DNA of 64,000 nucleotides from CAZSLO01 sp964608025 (GCA_964608025.1 CAZSLO010000014.1:73503-137502); one strand, 5' to 3'; counted from the first letter of the stretch, positions 36,409 to 45,332 are shown. The notes: generated by a model not told the origin, from the sequence alone. Numbers and translations: made by a program.

Positions 36409-37023
36409 TTATTCGTCTTGCTGTTTAGAATCGTCTGTCTCTGCAACATCAGCTGGAACCGGGACTTCCACCAAGTTATCACTCTCATCAACTGTTGATT
36501 CTTCCGCAGAAAGACCTGCATCCTCTGACTGTTCACCTATGTCTTCAAGACTTTCTAAAAATTCTTCAGGTCCCATACCAATCGGATGTACCAACAAGGT
36601 TACGTCTGTCCTGACTTCAGGATGTAACCTTATTTGAACACTATAGGTTCCAGTCTCTCGAATAGATTCTGGTATCTGTATGACTCGTCGATCTATCTCT
36701 CGGCTGGTCATGGAAGCGAGTTTTTCGGCAACAATGGTATTGGTGACAGATCCGTACAACTGGCCACTTGCACCGGCCCGCATTTCAATATCAACACGGG
36801 TTCCGGATAACTCATCTCCAAGGGCCTTCATATCCTTCAAGGTCTTGAGCCGGGTAGATTCTGCTTGCTTTTTAAGTCGGTCAATCCGTTGTAGGGAATC
36901 TTGTGTAGCAGGGGTAGCTAGATTTTTGGGAATAAGGTAGTTTCGCGCAAACCCGTTTTTTACATTCTTAATATCACCCCCTTGGGCAACACCAGGCACA
37001 TCTTCCAAAAACAATACCTTCAT
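36409..37023 (-). CDS. rplI: 50S ribosomal protein L9 with acidic C-terminal extension
   Basis: The N-terminal L9 domain MKVLFLEDVPGVAQGGDIKNVKNGFARNYLIP is clear. It is followed by the long connecting helix and the C-terminal rRNA-binding domain (about 70-147), ending at VHPIGM. L9 is usually 147-150 residues. Here the protein is 204 residues, with a tail of about 50 rich in Glu, Asp and Ser (EQSEDAGLSAEESTVDESD and onward). L9 binds 23S rRNA and helps keep the reading frame. The ATG at 37023 is the first gene of the leftward replication operon. A likely promoter lies at 37152-37180. Confidence 0.95.
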   Translation of the reverse strand: MKVLFLEDVPGVAQGGDIKNVKNGFARNYLIPKNLATPATQDSLQRIDRLKKQAESTRLKTLKDMKALGDELSGTRVDIEMRAGASGQLYGSVTNTIVAEKLASMTSREIDRRVIQIPESIRETGTYSVQIRLHPEVRTDVTLLVHPIGMGPEEFLESLEDIGEQSEDAGLSAEESTVDESDNLVEVPVPADVAETDDSKQQDE

Positions 37024-37151
37024 TTTTCGGCCTCTATCTGTTTAATATGAACAGTAATATTTTAAGCAGTGCATCGCGTAACGGGACAGCGACTTTGTAG
37101 CACCGCAAGATCAACCAGTTGGAACAAGGAGCGGTTTATCGAGATAAATCG

Positions 37152-37180
37152 ATTATAGCATGGGCGAGGATCAGTGGAAA
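37152..37180 (-). promoter_or_regulatory. Sigma-70-type promoter for rplI-dnaB
   Basis: On the minus strand, TTTCCA (37180-37175), a 17-base spacer and TATAAT (37157-37152) preceded by TGC (extended -10) point toward rplI, about 130 bases downstream. The -10 box is a perfect consensus and the -35 box has four of six matches. Confidence 0.6.
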
Positions 37181-37237
37181 AACGCCAAATATCACACCTT
37201 ATCGCCATATTTTGTTGTACGATGGATACATCTGGCG

Positions 37238-37266
37238 TTGACAAGCTAGGTTACCGAGCCTAAAAT
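37238..37266 (+). promoter_or_regulatory. Sigma-70-type promoter for rpsP-khpA-rimM
   Basis: TTGACA (37238-37243) and TAAAAT (37261-37266) are separated by exactly 17 bases, 34 bases before the rpsP ATG. It is one of the two best matches to the consensus in the window. It forms a divergent pair with the rplI promoter. Confidence 0.8.
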
Positions 37267-37299
37267 TTTCATGGTCATGTATGTCTACAGGAATAATTT

Positions 37300-37554
37300 A
37301 TGCTAAGGATTAGATTGAGACGTGTAGGTGGCAAGAAGCAAACAAGCTTCCGGGTGGTAGTAGCAGATTCTAAAGCCGCACGGGATGGTAGTTTCGTTGA
37401 ACAAATAGGCCACTACAATCCGAGAACCGAACCCGAGACTGTCAGCATAGACGAAGAGAGAGCGCTCCACTGGCTACGAAACGGAGCGCTGCCAAGTGAA
37501 GCTGTTGAACGAATGCTCAATAACATGGGCACGATGGAGAAAATTAAAGCATGA
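37300..37554 (+). CDS. rpsP: 30S ribosomal protein S16
   Basis: The 84-residue protein starts MLRIRLRRVGGKKQTSFRVV and continues VADSKAARDGSFVEQIGHYNP, which is the S16 signature. It stabilises the 30S body. The stop overlaps the khpA start, and a consensus promoter lies 34 bases upstream. The length is normal. Confidence 0.96.
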   Translation: MLRIRLRRVGGKKQTSFRVVVADSKAARDGSFVEQIGHYNPRTEPETVSIDEERALHWLRNGALPSEAVERMLNNMGTMEKIKA

Positions 37555-37781
37555 TGAAAGATCTAGTTGAATACATAGTCAAATCCATCGCATCTCATCC
37601 AGATGAAGTAAAAGTCACCGAACTGGGCGAAGATGGTCGCGTAGTACTAAAACTTGAGGTAGCACCTGACGACAAAGGCAAAGTAATAGGCCGCCAAGGC
37701 CGCGTAGCGGAGTCCATTCGCACACTACTTAGGGTCGCTGCCGTAAAACAAGGAACTCGTGCTATGCTAGAGATCGTATAG
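37551..37781 (+). CDS. khpA: KH-domain RNA-binding protein KhpA
   Basis: The 76-residue protein contains a single KH domain with VIGRQGRVAESIRTLLRVAA (about 45-64), in which the GRQG loop binds RNA. It begins MKDLVEYIVKSIASHPDEV, as do KhpA/YlqC proteins encoded between rpsP and rimM. It overlaps rpsP by four bases (ATGA). KhpA usually works with KhpB as a small-RNA chaperone linked to cell elongation. No khpB is present in the window. Confidence 0.94.
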   Translation: MMKDLVEYIVKSIASHPDEVKVTELGEDGRVVLKLEVAPDDKGKVIGRQGRVAESIRTLLRVAAVKQGTRAMLEIV

Positions 37782-37807
37782 CGCAGCTAGACTCCTCTCA
37801 ACACCAT

Positions 37808-38314
37808 TTGCCAACCAAGTCGTTAACTGGGAAAGTCGCTGTCGGTAAAGTTTCCGGTGCATGGGGCCTACGCGGGCACCTAAAGATCTTCCCTCTAACA
37901 GACAACCCAAACAGGTTCTCAAAAAACAGCCGTCTAGAAATAGATGATCTGGTAGTAATCGTGCAATCGGTACAGCAATCGAAAAAACACCTCATCATAA
38001 AATTCGATTGTGTGAATAACCGTACGGAATCCGAGGACCTACACGGCTCCCTTGTGACGGTACCAGAAGAGCAAATTGGCCCACCCCCTGAAGGATCTTA
38101 TTATCACTACCAAATAGTGGGCATGGAAGTTTTCATAGAAGACGGAACAAGTCTTGGTCAAGTCACTGAGATTCTCTCTACCGGGAGCAACGATGTCTAT
38201 CTTGTTCGGGACCACAGGCGCAACGAGACACTCGTGCCCGCATTAGAAGACATTTTAATCAAAGTAGATGTTGCACGAAAGAAGATGGTTGTTCGACTCC
38301 CTGAAACTATTTGA
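37808..38314 (+). CDS. rimM: Ribosome maturation factor RimM
   Basis: The 168-residue protein has the RimM N-terminal barrel, VAVGKVSGAWGLRGHLKIFPLTD, and a C-terminal PRC-barrel domain (YHYQIVGMEVFIEDGTSLGQVTEILSTGSNDVYLV). RimM binds S19 and helps to mature the 30S head. The start is a TTG at 37808, 26 bases after khpA, with no strong Shine-Dalgarno. The trmD and rplS genes, which often follow rimM, are not present here; yebC comes next. Confidence 0.94.
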   Translation: MPTKSLTGKVAVGKVSGAWGLRGHLKIFPLTDNPNRFSKNSRLEIDDLVVIVQSVQQSKKHLIIKFDCVNNRTESEDLHGSLVTVPEEQIGPPPEGSYYHYQIVGMEVFIEDGTSLGQVTEILSTGSNDVYLVRDHRRNETLVPALEDILIKVDVARKKMVVRLPETI

Positions 38315-38418
38315 TGGTTTTCCGATTCTTTATCTCCTCTCACAACACATATTCCATACTATCTAGATTCTCGTCTCTATTAAGTCCCAGGGATAACCTC
38401 AGCAGTGAAACCTTGTCT

Positions 38419-38448
38419 TTGACCACTCCAGAACCACAATGCTAGAAT
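38419..38448 (+). promoter_or_regulatory. Sigma-70-type extended -10 promoter for yebC
   Basis: TTGACC (38419-38424), 18 bases, then TAGAAT (38443-38448) preceded by TGC. Twelve bases around the -10 (CAATGCTAGAAT) are the same as in the tRNA-His promoter, and both -35 regions read TTGACCACT. It lies 40 bases before yebC. Confidence 0.75.
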
Positions 38449-38488
38449 CCTATTATCTCTGTGAACCGCATCGTACTGGAGCCTAGGG

Positions 38489-39247
38489 ATGTCTGGTCAC
38501 TCTAAATGGTCAACAATCAAGCATGGCAAAGCTGTCACCGACGCCCGTCGTGGCAAACTTTTCACCAAACTCGCAAAAGAGATCATAGTCGCTGTCCGTG
38601 AAGGCGGCGCCGATGCTGATTCGAATTTCCGACTACGCTTGGCGATCCAGAGGGCTAAAGACAACAACATGCCTTCTAGCAACGTAGAACGTGCCATCAA
38701 CCGTGCTACGGGATCGGATTCTGACGGCACACGCATGGAAGAAGTAACCTACGAAGGGTACGGACCTGGTGGTACTGCAATCTTACTCCAAACACTTACT
38801 GATAATAGAAACAGAACGGTTTCTGATGTGAGATCAACTTTCACCAAACTTGGGGGTAATCTAGCTGAAGCGGGGGCCGTTGCGTGGCAATTTGAACAAA
38901 AGGGTATGGTAGTAGTGGGATCAACTGGGGATCACGATGAACTGACCCTAGCAGCCATAGATGCCGGTGCAGATGATTTCGAGACTATTGACTCCAACCT
39001 ACATGCCTATTCTTCTCCTGAAATACTAGAAAAACTTAGAAAAAGCCTCGTTGAATATGGGGCAGAGATTCAGTCAACAGAACTGACAATGGTACCCAAA
39101 AACACAGTCCCCCTGGATGAGAAGACCGCAAAACAGGCATTAAACCTACTCGATCAACTAGAAGAATTAGATGACACACAGAAAATCTTTTCGAATGCCG
39201 ATTTCACTGATGAAATCCTTGCCCGCTATGGAAACGACGGCGATTAG
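38489..39247 (+). CDS. yebC: YebC/PmpR family protein
   Basis: The 252-residue protein starts MSGHSKWSTIKHGKAVTDARRGKLF, the unmistakable YebC signature. It continues with DNNMPSSNVERAINRA and TYEGYGPGGTAILLQTLTDN. YebC proteins were long described as transcription factors. More recent work links some to relief of ribosome stalling. It has its own promoter and lies upstream of ruvC, a common arrangement. The length is normal. Confidence 0.96.
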   Translation: MSGHSKWSTIKHGKAVTDARRGKLFTKLAKEIIVAVREGGADADSNFRLRLAIQRAKDNNMPSSNVERAINRATGSDSDGTRMEEVTYEGYGPGGTAILLQTLTDNRNRTVSDVRSTFTKLGGNLAEAGAVAWQFEQKGMVVVGSTGDHDELTLAAIDAGADDFETIDSNLHAYSSPEILEKLRKSLVEYGAEIQSTELTMVPKNTVPLDEKTAKQALNLLDQLEELDDTQKIFSNADFTDEILARYGNDGD

Positions 39248-39285
39248 TCTCTAACATGACAAGAAGAAATACCTGAGGAATCGAT

Positions 39286-39777
39286 TTGCGTGTCTTGGGA
39301 ATTGATCCTGGAACTTACAAAATGGGGATAGGGGTAGTCTCGTCTAATGGTTCGAGCATGACTATGGACTATTTAGACATATTGAGCCCAAGTCGAAAGT
39401 ATCCTCTCCCAAAACGACTGGGCCTTATCTATGAAGAACTGTCTCGCATAGTAAAAGATTGGAGTCCCGGTGAAGTAGCAATAGAGGAGCCATTTGCTGG
39501 GCAGAACATAAAAGCAGCCATGGCTATAGGTCAAGCCCAGGCAGTAGCAATGGTAGTCGCCTCTAGGAACGATATCCCTGTGTCCAGCTACGCCCCTAGA
39601 TCAGTAAAGCAAGCAGTAACTGACTACGGAGGTAGCTCCAAGGAACAGGTTCAAGCAATGATCCGCGTTCTTCTAGAACTTGAAGCGACCCCATCTAGCG
39701 ACGCCGCCGATGCCCTAGCAGTGGCAATATGCCACATCAATTCGAGTGATATCGGTCGTTTAAACATACATGAGTAA
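39286..39777 (+). CDS. ruvC: Holliday junction endonuclease RuvC
   Basis: The 163-residue protein has the RNase H-like acidic residues of RuvC: Asp in VLGIDPGTYKMGIGV, Glu in AIEEPFAGQNIKAA, and the two C-terminal Asp residues in SSDAADALAVAICH. It cuts Holliday junctions resolved by the RuvAB branch-migration motor. The start is a TTG at 39286, supported by GAGGA five bases upstream and by the Asp at the expected place. ruvA begins six bases after the stop. No ruvB is in the window. Confidence 0.96.
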   Translation: MRVLGIDPGTYKMGIGVVSSNGSSMTMDYLDILSPSRKYPLPKRLGLIYEELSRIVKDWSPGEVAIEEPFAGQNIKAAMAIGQAQAVAMVVASRNDIPVSSYAPRSVKQAVTDYGGSSKEQVQAMIRVLLELEATPSSDAADALAVAICHINSSDIGRLNIHE

Positions 39778-39783
39778 ATCTCT

Positions 39784-40356
39784 GTGATTACTGGTATCGA
39801 AGGAACCATTGTTTCAATCGGACCAGACTGGGTTGACATCTCAGTTGGAGGGGTCACGATACGGGCAAATATTCCCGGATCTGCTACCGCCTTGATAGGC
39901 CGTACAGGAGATATCACGAAGCTATTTACTTCACTACAAGTCCGTGAAGACAGTCTTACATTATATGGATTCCCGATAGAGGAAACGCGATCCGCATTTG
40001 AGGCCTTAATTAGCATTAATGGAGTCGGGCCCAGGCTTGCACTAGGTATACTTTCCACATTAACTACAAACGAGCTGTCCATCGCTATAACTGCCGGAAA
40101 TCCAGATGCATTCAAGGGGGTCTCTGGGGTAGGCACAAAGACTGCTAACCGGATTGTACTCGAATTAAAAGGTAAACTGGACTGGCAAACCGTATCGACT
40201 CCACAGTTAGATACCAACACCGATCTGATCGACGCACTAACTGCTCTTGGATATTCCACAAAAGAGGCTGCTGCTGCAATTACAGATCTACCAGATAATG
40301 CACCAAGTTCTCTCGAAGAACGAATACGCATTGCGCTCCAAAATATGACAGGATAA
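39784..40356 (+). CDS. ruvA: Holliday junction branch migration protein RuvA
   Basis: The 190-residue protein starts with ITGIEGTIVSIGPDWVDISVGG, and the helix-hairpin-helix FEALISINGVGPRLALGILSTL is followed by a second, GVSGVGTKTANRIVLELKGKL. RuvA forms a tetramer on four-way junctions and brings RuvB to them. The C-terminal domain ALGYSTKEAAAAI binds RuvB. The start is a GTG at 39784, six bases after ruvC. It precedes the methyltransferase gene by eight bases. Confidence 0.95.
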   Translation: MITGIEGTIVSIGPDWVDISVGGVTIRANIPGSATALIGRTGDITKLFTSLQVREDSLTLYGFPIEETRSAFEALISINGVGPRLALGILSTLTTNELSIAITAGNPDAFKGVSGVGTKTANRIVLELKGKLDWQTVSTPQLDTNTDLIDALTALGYSTKEAAAAITDLPDNAPSSLEERIRIALQNMTG

Positions 40357-40364
40357 ACCACCAT

Positions 40365-41132
40365 ATGGGTACCGATTTCGACCTTTGGGCTGACGTATAT
40401 GATTTAGTTTATTCTTATGTCAGTAAAGACATTCCTTTCTATACAAATCAGGCCATCCGATCTGGTGGTACCGTTCTAGAGTTGGGATGCGGCACAGGAC
40501 GGGTCTCCATTCCAATAGCAGAAGCAGGCGTAAAAATCATAGGGATGGACTCATCTCCTGAGATGCTGAGAGTTGCTGATAGCAAGGCAAAAAATATGTC
40601 TGTTCGGAATATCTCATTGATCCACGGAGATATGATAGATTTCTCTCTCGGCCAGCAGTTTGAATTAATTATTATTCCATTCCGTGGGTTCCTGTCACTA
40701 CTGTCTGTAGAAGAACAAAAATCTGCGCTCTCAAATATCAAGAGTCATCTGGCACCTCATGGCCGTCTAATTTTCAATGTCTTTGTTCCTGATCTGGACA
40801 TGCTAGTACAGCCTGGTGACACAGCGTACCACCTCCGAGACGTGTCAGATCCAGGGACAAACCGCAGGTTTGTAATATGGCATCAAAGTGGATACGACAA
40901 TCACAATCAACTCATCCATGCAAGGGTGATCGTCGATGAATTAGACGAAATTGGAACAGCAACAAATCGTTTCTACAGAGACTTCCAACTCCGTTATGGA
41001 CATCGATGGGAATATCATCACTTACTTACTGCTTCCGGATTCGAGATAATGAACTTATATGGCGACTTCGATCTCACACCATTTGAAGAAAGCAGTTCCG
41101 AGATGATCTGGGAAGTTTGCGTAAACCCGTAA
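40365..41132 (+). CDS. Class I SAM-dependent methyltransferase
   Basis: The 255-residue protein has SAM motif I VLELGCGTGRVSIPIAEAG near residue 37-55, motif II GMDSSPEMLRVAD, and ISLIHGDMIDFSLGQQFELIII with motif IV. The C-terminal half is a beta-rich SGY/RYGHRWEYHHLLTASGFE region, typical of Ubie/small-molecule or RNA methyltransferases. The acceptor is unknown. It starts eight bases after ruvA and is likely co-transcribed. There is a functional connection with ruvCA only by position. Confidence 0.86.
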   Translation: MGTDFDLWADVYDLVYSYVSKDIPFYTNQAIRSGGTVLELGCGTGRVSIPIAEAGVKIIGMDSSPEMLRVADSKAKNMSVRNISLIHGDMIDFSLGQQFELIIIPFRGFLSLLSVEEQKSALSNIKSHLAPHGRLIFNVFVPDLDMLVQPGDTAYHLRDVSDPGTNRRFVIWHQSGYDNHNQLIHARVIVDELDEIGTATNRFYRDFQLRYGHRWEYHHLLTASGFEIMNLYGDFDLTPFEESSSEMIWEVCVNP

Positions 41133-41294
41133 TCTGGCATCTCCTAGGCTATAAAACTCTTCCTAGTACTGTTCCACCATATATTTACTATCTAATGGCT
41201 ACATCCAACGTTGTAGTTAATAGCAGTCTGCGAAACATAAGTATGCTGTCTACCTATATCTTCAAATTAAATAACTCACACTATGGGGGATCTT

Positions 41295-42656
41295 ATGCCA
41301 ACTAAATACCGGGGTTTTTTTTGGGGATTAGCAACATCGGCCATTCTTTCGATCACACTCGTGGGTTTTGGATACTTGGTCAAGAACAATGCAAGCACAA
41401 CCCAAGATTACATCTCTCCAACCACAACATCCACAAGAGATATACGGTTATCTGAAAATGTCAGCCCCGAGAATATTGCTGTCATTGAACCAGCTCAAGT
41501 CTTATCTACAGGCAAGAACACACCTACAGAAATTGCCAGTCAATCGTTATTAAATGGCCTCGGTAGTGACGAGATCGTAGCAGCACATGAACAGGTTCTA
41601 AGCCGTGTGTACAACAAGTCTCTCCCTTCAGTCGTAAGGATCGAGATAGATACAAGTGTGGACAGCACACAGTTCAGATCGGAATCGATACCACCACAGT
41701 TACGGCGTTTTTTCCAACCTGAACAACAGGCTCCAGGACTAGTTCCAAGAGGCCAAGGCTCAGGATTCGTTTGGAGTGCTGAAGGACATTTGATCACGAA
41801 TTACCACGTTATTGCTAAAGCTGACAGAATCACCGTGATTTTTTCAGATGGGCTTGAATATGAAGCTTCTATCCTAGGTAGCGACCCCGATGCAGATATT
41901 GCCGTCTTAAAAATAGATGCTGGAAATAAGGTGTTAAAGCCATTGGTCTTAGGTGATAGTTCCACAGTACAGGTCGGTCAATTTGCAATAGCTATCGGTG
42001 CTCCTTTTGGACAAGATTTCACGATGACCAAAGGAATTATAAGCGCGATAGGCAGGACGATTCCAAGTGTCGAAACTCCCTTCTCTAACCCTGAAATAAT
42101 ACAGACTGACGCCCCAATAAACCCAGGAAATTCAGGAGGACCATTACTAGATCGCCATGGGCATACCATTGGTATAAATTCTCAAATCGCAAGCCGGAGT
42201 GGCTCGAGTTCCGGCGTAGGTTTCTCAGTTCCTATAAATACAGCTAAACGCGTGGTACCTGAACTTATAAAGCATGGCAAATACAGGTATTCTTTTCTAG
42301 GGATCACCGGGGGTGATCTCACCGCTCGAATTGCTCAGGCAAATCAATTGGATCGTAATACACGTGGCATCATAGTTGCCACGGTGGTGGAAAGAGGCCC
42401 GGCTGATAAAGCGGGTCTAATACCCAATACCGAAATCGTGGAGTTTGATAATCAACAATTTCCTACCGGCGGTGACATAATTATCTCTGTCAACAATCAA
42501 CCTGTTGAAGGCATGGCTGATCTACTAGTCTATCTAACTAGTAAAACCCAACCAGGGGACAACATAACACTGGGACTGGTTAGGGGAAACGGCTCTACTA
42601 CAAGCATCCAAGTGAAACTCGAAGACAGACCGGGTCTTGATATTCCTAAGACATAA
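41295..42656 (+). CDS. htrA: HtrA/DegP-type serine protease with PDZ domain
   Basis: The protein of about 453 residues begins with one hydrophobic segment (GFFWGLATSAILSITLVGFG), which serves as a membrane anchor or signal. A linker follows, then the trypsin-like domain. The triad is His171 (LITNYHVIAK), Asp201 (DADIAVLKI) and Ser280 (INPGNSGGPLLD). A single PDZ domain lies at the C-terminus (GIIVATVVERGPADKAGLI to TKTQPGDNITLGLVRG). It should degrade or refold misfolded proteins outside the cytoplasmic membrane. The ATG at 41295 has GGGGGA four bases upstream. An ATG at 41283 is in frame but less likely. Confidence 0.93.
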   Translation: MPTKYRGFFWGLATSAILSITLVGFGYLVKNNASTTQDYISPTTTSTRDIRLSENVSPENIAVIEPAQVLSTGKNTPTEIASQSLLNGLGSDEIVAAHEQVLSRVYNKSLPSVVRIEIDTSVDSTQFRSESIPPQLRRFFQPEQQAPGLVPRGQGSGFVWSAEGHLITNYHVIAKADRITVIFSDGLEYEASILGSDPDADIAVLKIDAGNKVLKPLVLGDSSTVQVGQFAIAIGAPFGQDFTMTKGIISAIGRTIPSVETPFSNPEIIQTDAPINPGNSGGPLLDRHGHTIGINSQIASRSGSSSGVGFSVPINTAKRVVPELIKHGKYRYSFLGITGGDLTARIAQANQLDRNTRGIIVATVVERGPADKAGLIPNTEIVEFDNQQFPTGGDIIISVNNQPVEGMADLLVYLTSKTQPGDNITLGLVRGNGSTTSIQVKLEDRPGLDIPKT

Positions 42657-43075
42657 TTGATCTGTACTCATAAAATTGCTAACAGGCCAAGTGGACCGAT
42701 AGATCGATAACATATATCACGTTATCAACTTTTCGAGCCCCAGTCTATTTAGAATGGTACTTCGCGACATTATATCGATCCTATAGATACAATCTTATTC
42801 TACTGTCAATAACCCCCATGGACAGGAGGTCAAGTATATGGCATCCAATGCTACTTTCTCCGTCACCACACTTGAAGTTTGAAATACAGTGCAGAAAGGT
42901 TGTTGAAAGAGAAAGATCTGTTAGGACGTGGCGAATATCCAAGTAATTTTATAAACTGGCTGGATACGGATAGTCTTTGAGGGCATATTGGGTACTGTCA
43001 CTGAAACAGGGATACTCTCCCTCAGGCCATATCAATTCCAATTATGAGGTCAGCCTAAGGCGATATCGCTAAGCT
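42657..43075. other. Intergenic region with two possible tiny ORFs
   Basis: This 419-base gap between htrA and uvrB has no gene longer than 40 codons. It contains a strong AGGAGG (42824-42829) in front of a 14-codon ORF (ATG at 42838, stop at 42880). That ORF is overlapped by a 33-codon frame from a TTG at 42879 to a TGA at 42978. The second reads KYSAERLLKEKDLLGRGEYP at its start and looks protein-like. It may be a frameshifted relic or a translated leader. No clear promoter or terminator was seen. Confidence 0.4.
42838..42882 (+). other. 14-codon leader-like ORF with strong Shine-Dalgarno
   Basis: ATG at 42838 follows AGGAGG (42824-42829) by eight bases and reads MASNATFSVTTLEV before TGA at 42880-42882. 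The site is among the best in the window, yet the product is very short. It could be a leader peptide for uvrB, which begins about 190 bases later, or the front of a broken gene continued in the next frame. Confidence 0.3.
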
Positions 43076-45070
43076 ATGCTTGAATTTCTCCTCACGTCAG
43101 ATTATAAACCTACAGGTGATCAGCCCAATGCCATTGCGAAGCTCACTGAAGGTGTTACTGACGGATTACGCCATCAAACCCTACTTGGTGTAACCGGTAG
43201 CGGAAAAACATTCACCATGGCCGGAATAGTCGAAAATGTCCAGCGTCCAACCCTTGTAATTGCCCATAACAAGACATTAGCGGCCCAACTAGCGACAGAG
43301 TTCAAGGAATTTTTCCCAAACAACGCAGTAGAGTATTTTGTTAGTTACTACGATTATTACCAACCTGAGGCCTATGTTCCGCATACCGATACCTACATCG
43401 AGAAAGAAGCCGATATCAATGAACAACTCGATAAACTGAGACACTCAGCTACTAGAGCGCTGTTAACACGCCGTGACGTACTAATAGTCGCGTCTGTGTC
43501 ATGTATATTCGGTCTCGGATCTCCTGAAGAATATCAAAGTTTCGTAGCCTATTTACGCAAAGGTGAACAGCGCAGCCGAAACCGTTTGATCAGACAACTC
43601 GTAGATATGCAATACGAACGCAACGATTTCGATATGTCTCGCGGTAATTTCCGTGTTAGAGGAGATACCGTTGAAATCGTTCCAGCGTATGAAGACGAAA
43701 TGGCGGTTCGTATAGAGTATTGGGGCGATGAGATTGAACGGATCGTCCAGCTTGATCCTCTGACCGGGGAACTACTTGGAGAACGTGACGATGTTGAAAT
43801 ATACCCAGCGAAACATTTCGTTACATCTGAAGATAAATTGAAAATCGCAATCGAGAATATCCGAACAGAGTTAGATCAGCACCTGATCAATATACGTGCT
43901 GAAGGCAAGCTTCTCGAGGCACAGAGACTCGAATCAAGAACACTGTACGACATTGAGATGCTCCAAGAGACCGGCTATTGTTCAGGTATCGAAAACTATG
44001 CACGACATCTGGCGGGACGACCTGAAGGTAGCACCCCACATACATTGCTAGACTACTTTCCAGAAGACTATCTGCTTTTCATCGACGAATCGCATATGAC
44101 ACTTCCCCAGGTTCGAGCCATGTACGGTGGCGACCGATCTCGTAAGGAAACATTAGTGGACCACGGTTTCAGGCTACCATCGGCTCTCGACAATCGTCCG
44201 CTCAATTTCACAGAATTTGAAGGACGTGCCGCCCAAACAATCTACGTATCCGCCACCCCTGGACCATACGAATTCAAACATTCACAGAATATAGCCGAAC
44301 AAATCATCAGGCCAACTGGACTTTCTGACCCAGATGTAGAAATAAAACCGACAACCGGACAGATCGACGACTTGATTTACCAAATTAAATTACGGATTGA
44401 AAGACAAGAACGTTGTCTAGTCACCACACTAACGAAGCGCATGGCAGAAGAACTAGCTGATTACCTGATTGAAGCCGGCGTTCGTACTCATTATCTCCAT
44501 TCCGATATCGATACTTTGCAAAGAAGCGAGTTACTGCGTGACTTGAGACTAGGAGTTTACGACGTTGTAGTAGGGATTAATCTTTTACGTGAAGGTCTAG
44601 ACTTACCCGAAGTGAGCCTAGTGGCAATTTTGGATGCTGATAAAGAGGGATTCCTTCGCTCATCGACATCGCTAACTCAAACGATTGGTAGGGCCGCAAG
44701 ACATATTGAAGGTCAAGTAATCATGTACGCAGATGTGATTACCAATTCGATGCGACATGCATTGGACGAGACAGAGCGGAGACGCGAGATCCAACTAGCA
44801 TACAACCAAAATAACAACATCACTCCTCAGGGTATACGAAAAGCCATCCACGATATCACAGAGCGTGTACAGTCAATCTCGGAAACCAGTATTCGTCAAG
44901 CCATCCATGAAAACATGCCTGAGGAAGATATCTTACAGGTCATAAAGGAACTAGAAAAAGAGATGAATGTTGCCTCTCATAAACTAGAATTCGAAACTGC
45001 AGCGCTAATCCGCGACCAGATTACCGATCTACGGAAAGTACTCGCAGACGATCTTGTCAAACTAAAGTAG
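43076..45070 (+). CDS. uvrB: Excinuclease ABC subunit B
   Basis: The 664-residue protein has all UvrB landmarks: GDQPNAIAKL near the start, Walker A GVTGSGKTFTMA, and the beta-hairpin region YFVSYYDYYQPEAYVPHTDTYI. Also present are the DEAD-like LLFIDESHMTLPQ, helicase motifs V-VI (VVGINLLREGLDLPEVS, SLTQTIGRAARH) and the C-terminal UVR domain EMNVASHKLEFETAALIRD that contacts UvrC. It verifies DNA damage with UvrA and loads UvrC. The length is normal. uvrC lies about 3.5 kb away on the other strand, beyond a large propeller gene. Confidence 0.97.
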   Translation: MLEFLLTSDYKPTGDQPNAIAKLTEGVTDGLRHQTLLGVTGSGKTFTMAGIVENVQRPTLVIAHNKTLAAQLATEFKEFFPNNAVEYFVSYYDYYQPEAYVPHTDTYIEKEADINEQLDKLRHSATRALLTRRDVLIVASVSCIFGLGSPEEYQSFVAYLRKGEQRSRNRLIRQLVDMQYERNDFDMSRGNFRVRGDTVEIVPAYEDEMAVRIEYWGDEIERIVQLDPLTGELLGERDDVEIYPAKHFVTSEDKLKIAIENIRTELDQHLINIRAEGKLLEAQRLESRTLYDIEMLQETGYCSGIENYARHLAGRPEGSTPHTLLDYFPEDYLLFIDESHMTLPQVRAMYGGDRSRKETLVDHGFRLPSALDNRPLNFTEFEGRAAQTIYVSATPGPYEFKHSQNIAEQIIRPTGLSDPDVEIKPTTGQIDDLIYQIKLRIERQERCLVTTLTKRMAEELADYLIEAGVRTHYLHSDIDTLQRSELLRDLRLGVYDVVVGINLLREGLDLPEVSLVAILDADKEGFLRSSTSLTQTIGRAARHIEGQVIMYADVITNSMRHALDETERRREIQLAYNQNNNITPQGIRKAIHDITERVQSISETSIRQAIHENMPEEDILQVIKELEKEMNVASHKLEFETAALIRDQITDLRKVLADDLVKLK

Positions 45071-45332
45071 ACATGTAGTATTTCCCAGACATCCACAATA
45101 TATTCATACTATATACTTCGATTTCATTGGGCCGGCTGGAATTAATCAAATCAACCCTAAGCTACAGAGATATGAAATTAGGAACCCAACAGGCGACCAA
45201 ATTAATTTGACAGTAGAAATGTACCAGACTCTCCGTCAATATCGAGATGAGATCCTTTATAACTCTAGGATAAGGAAAGTCACAACAAAGTATACATAGC
45301 AACATCTAGGCACTATAGAGAGGCAATTCCTC

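Noticed and set aside
39651..40364. Minus-strand ORF of 237 codons over ruvC and ruvA
   Set aside because: Both Ruv proteins are unmistakable on the plus strand. The long opposite frame is a by-product of codon use.
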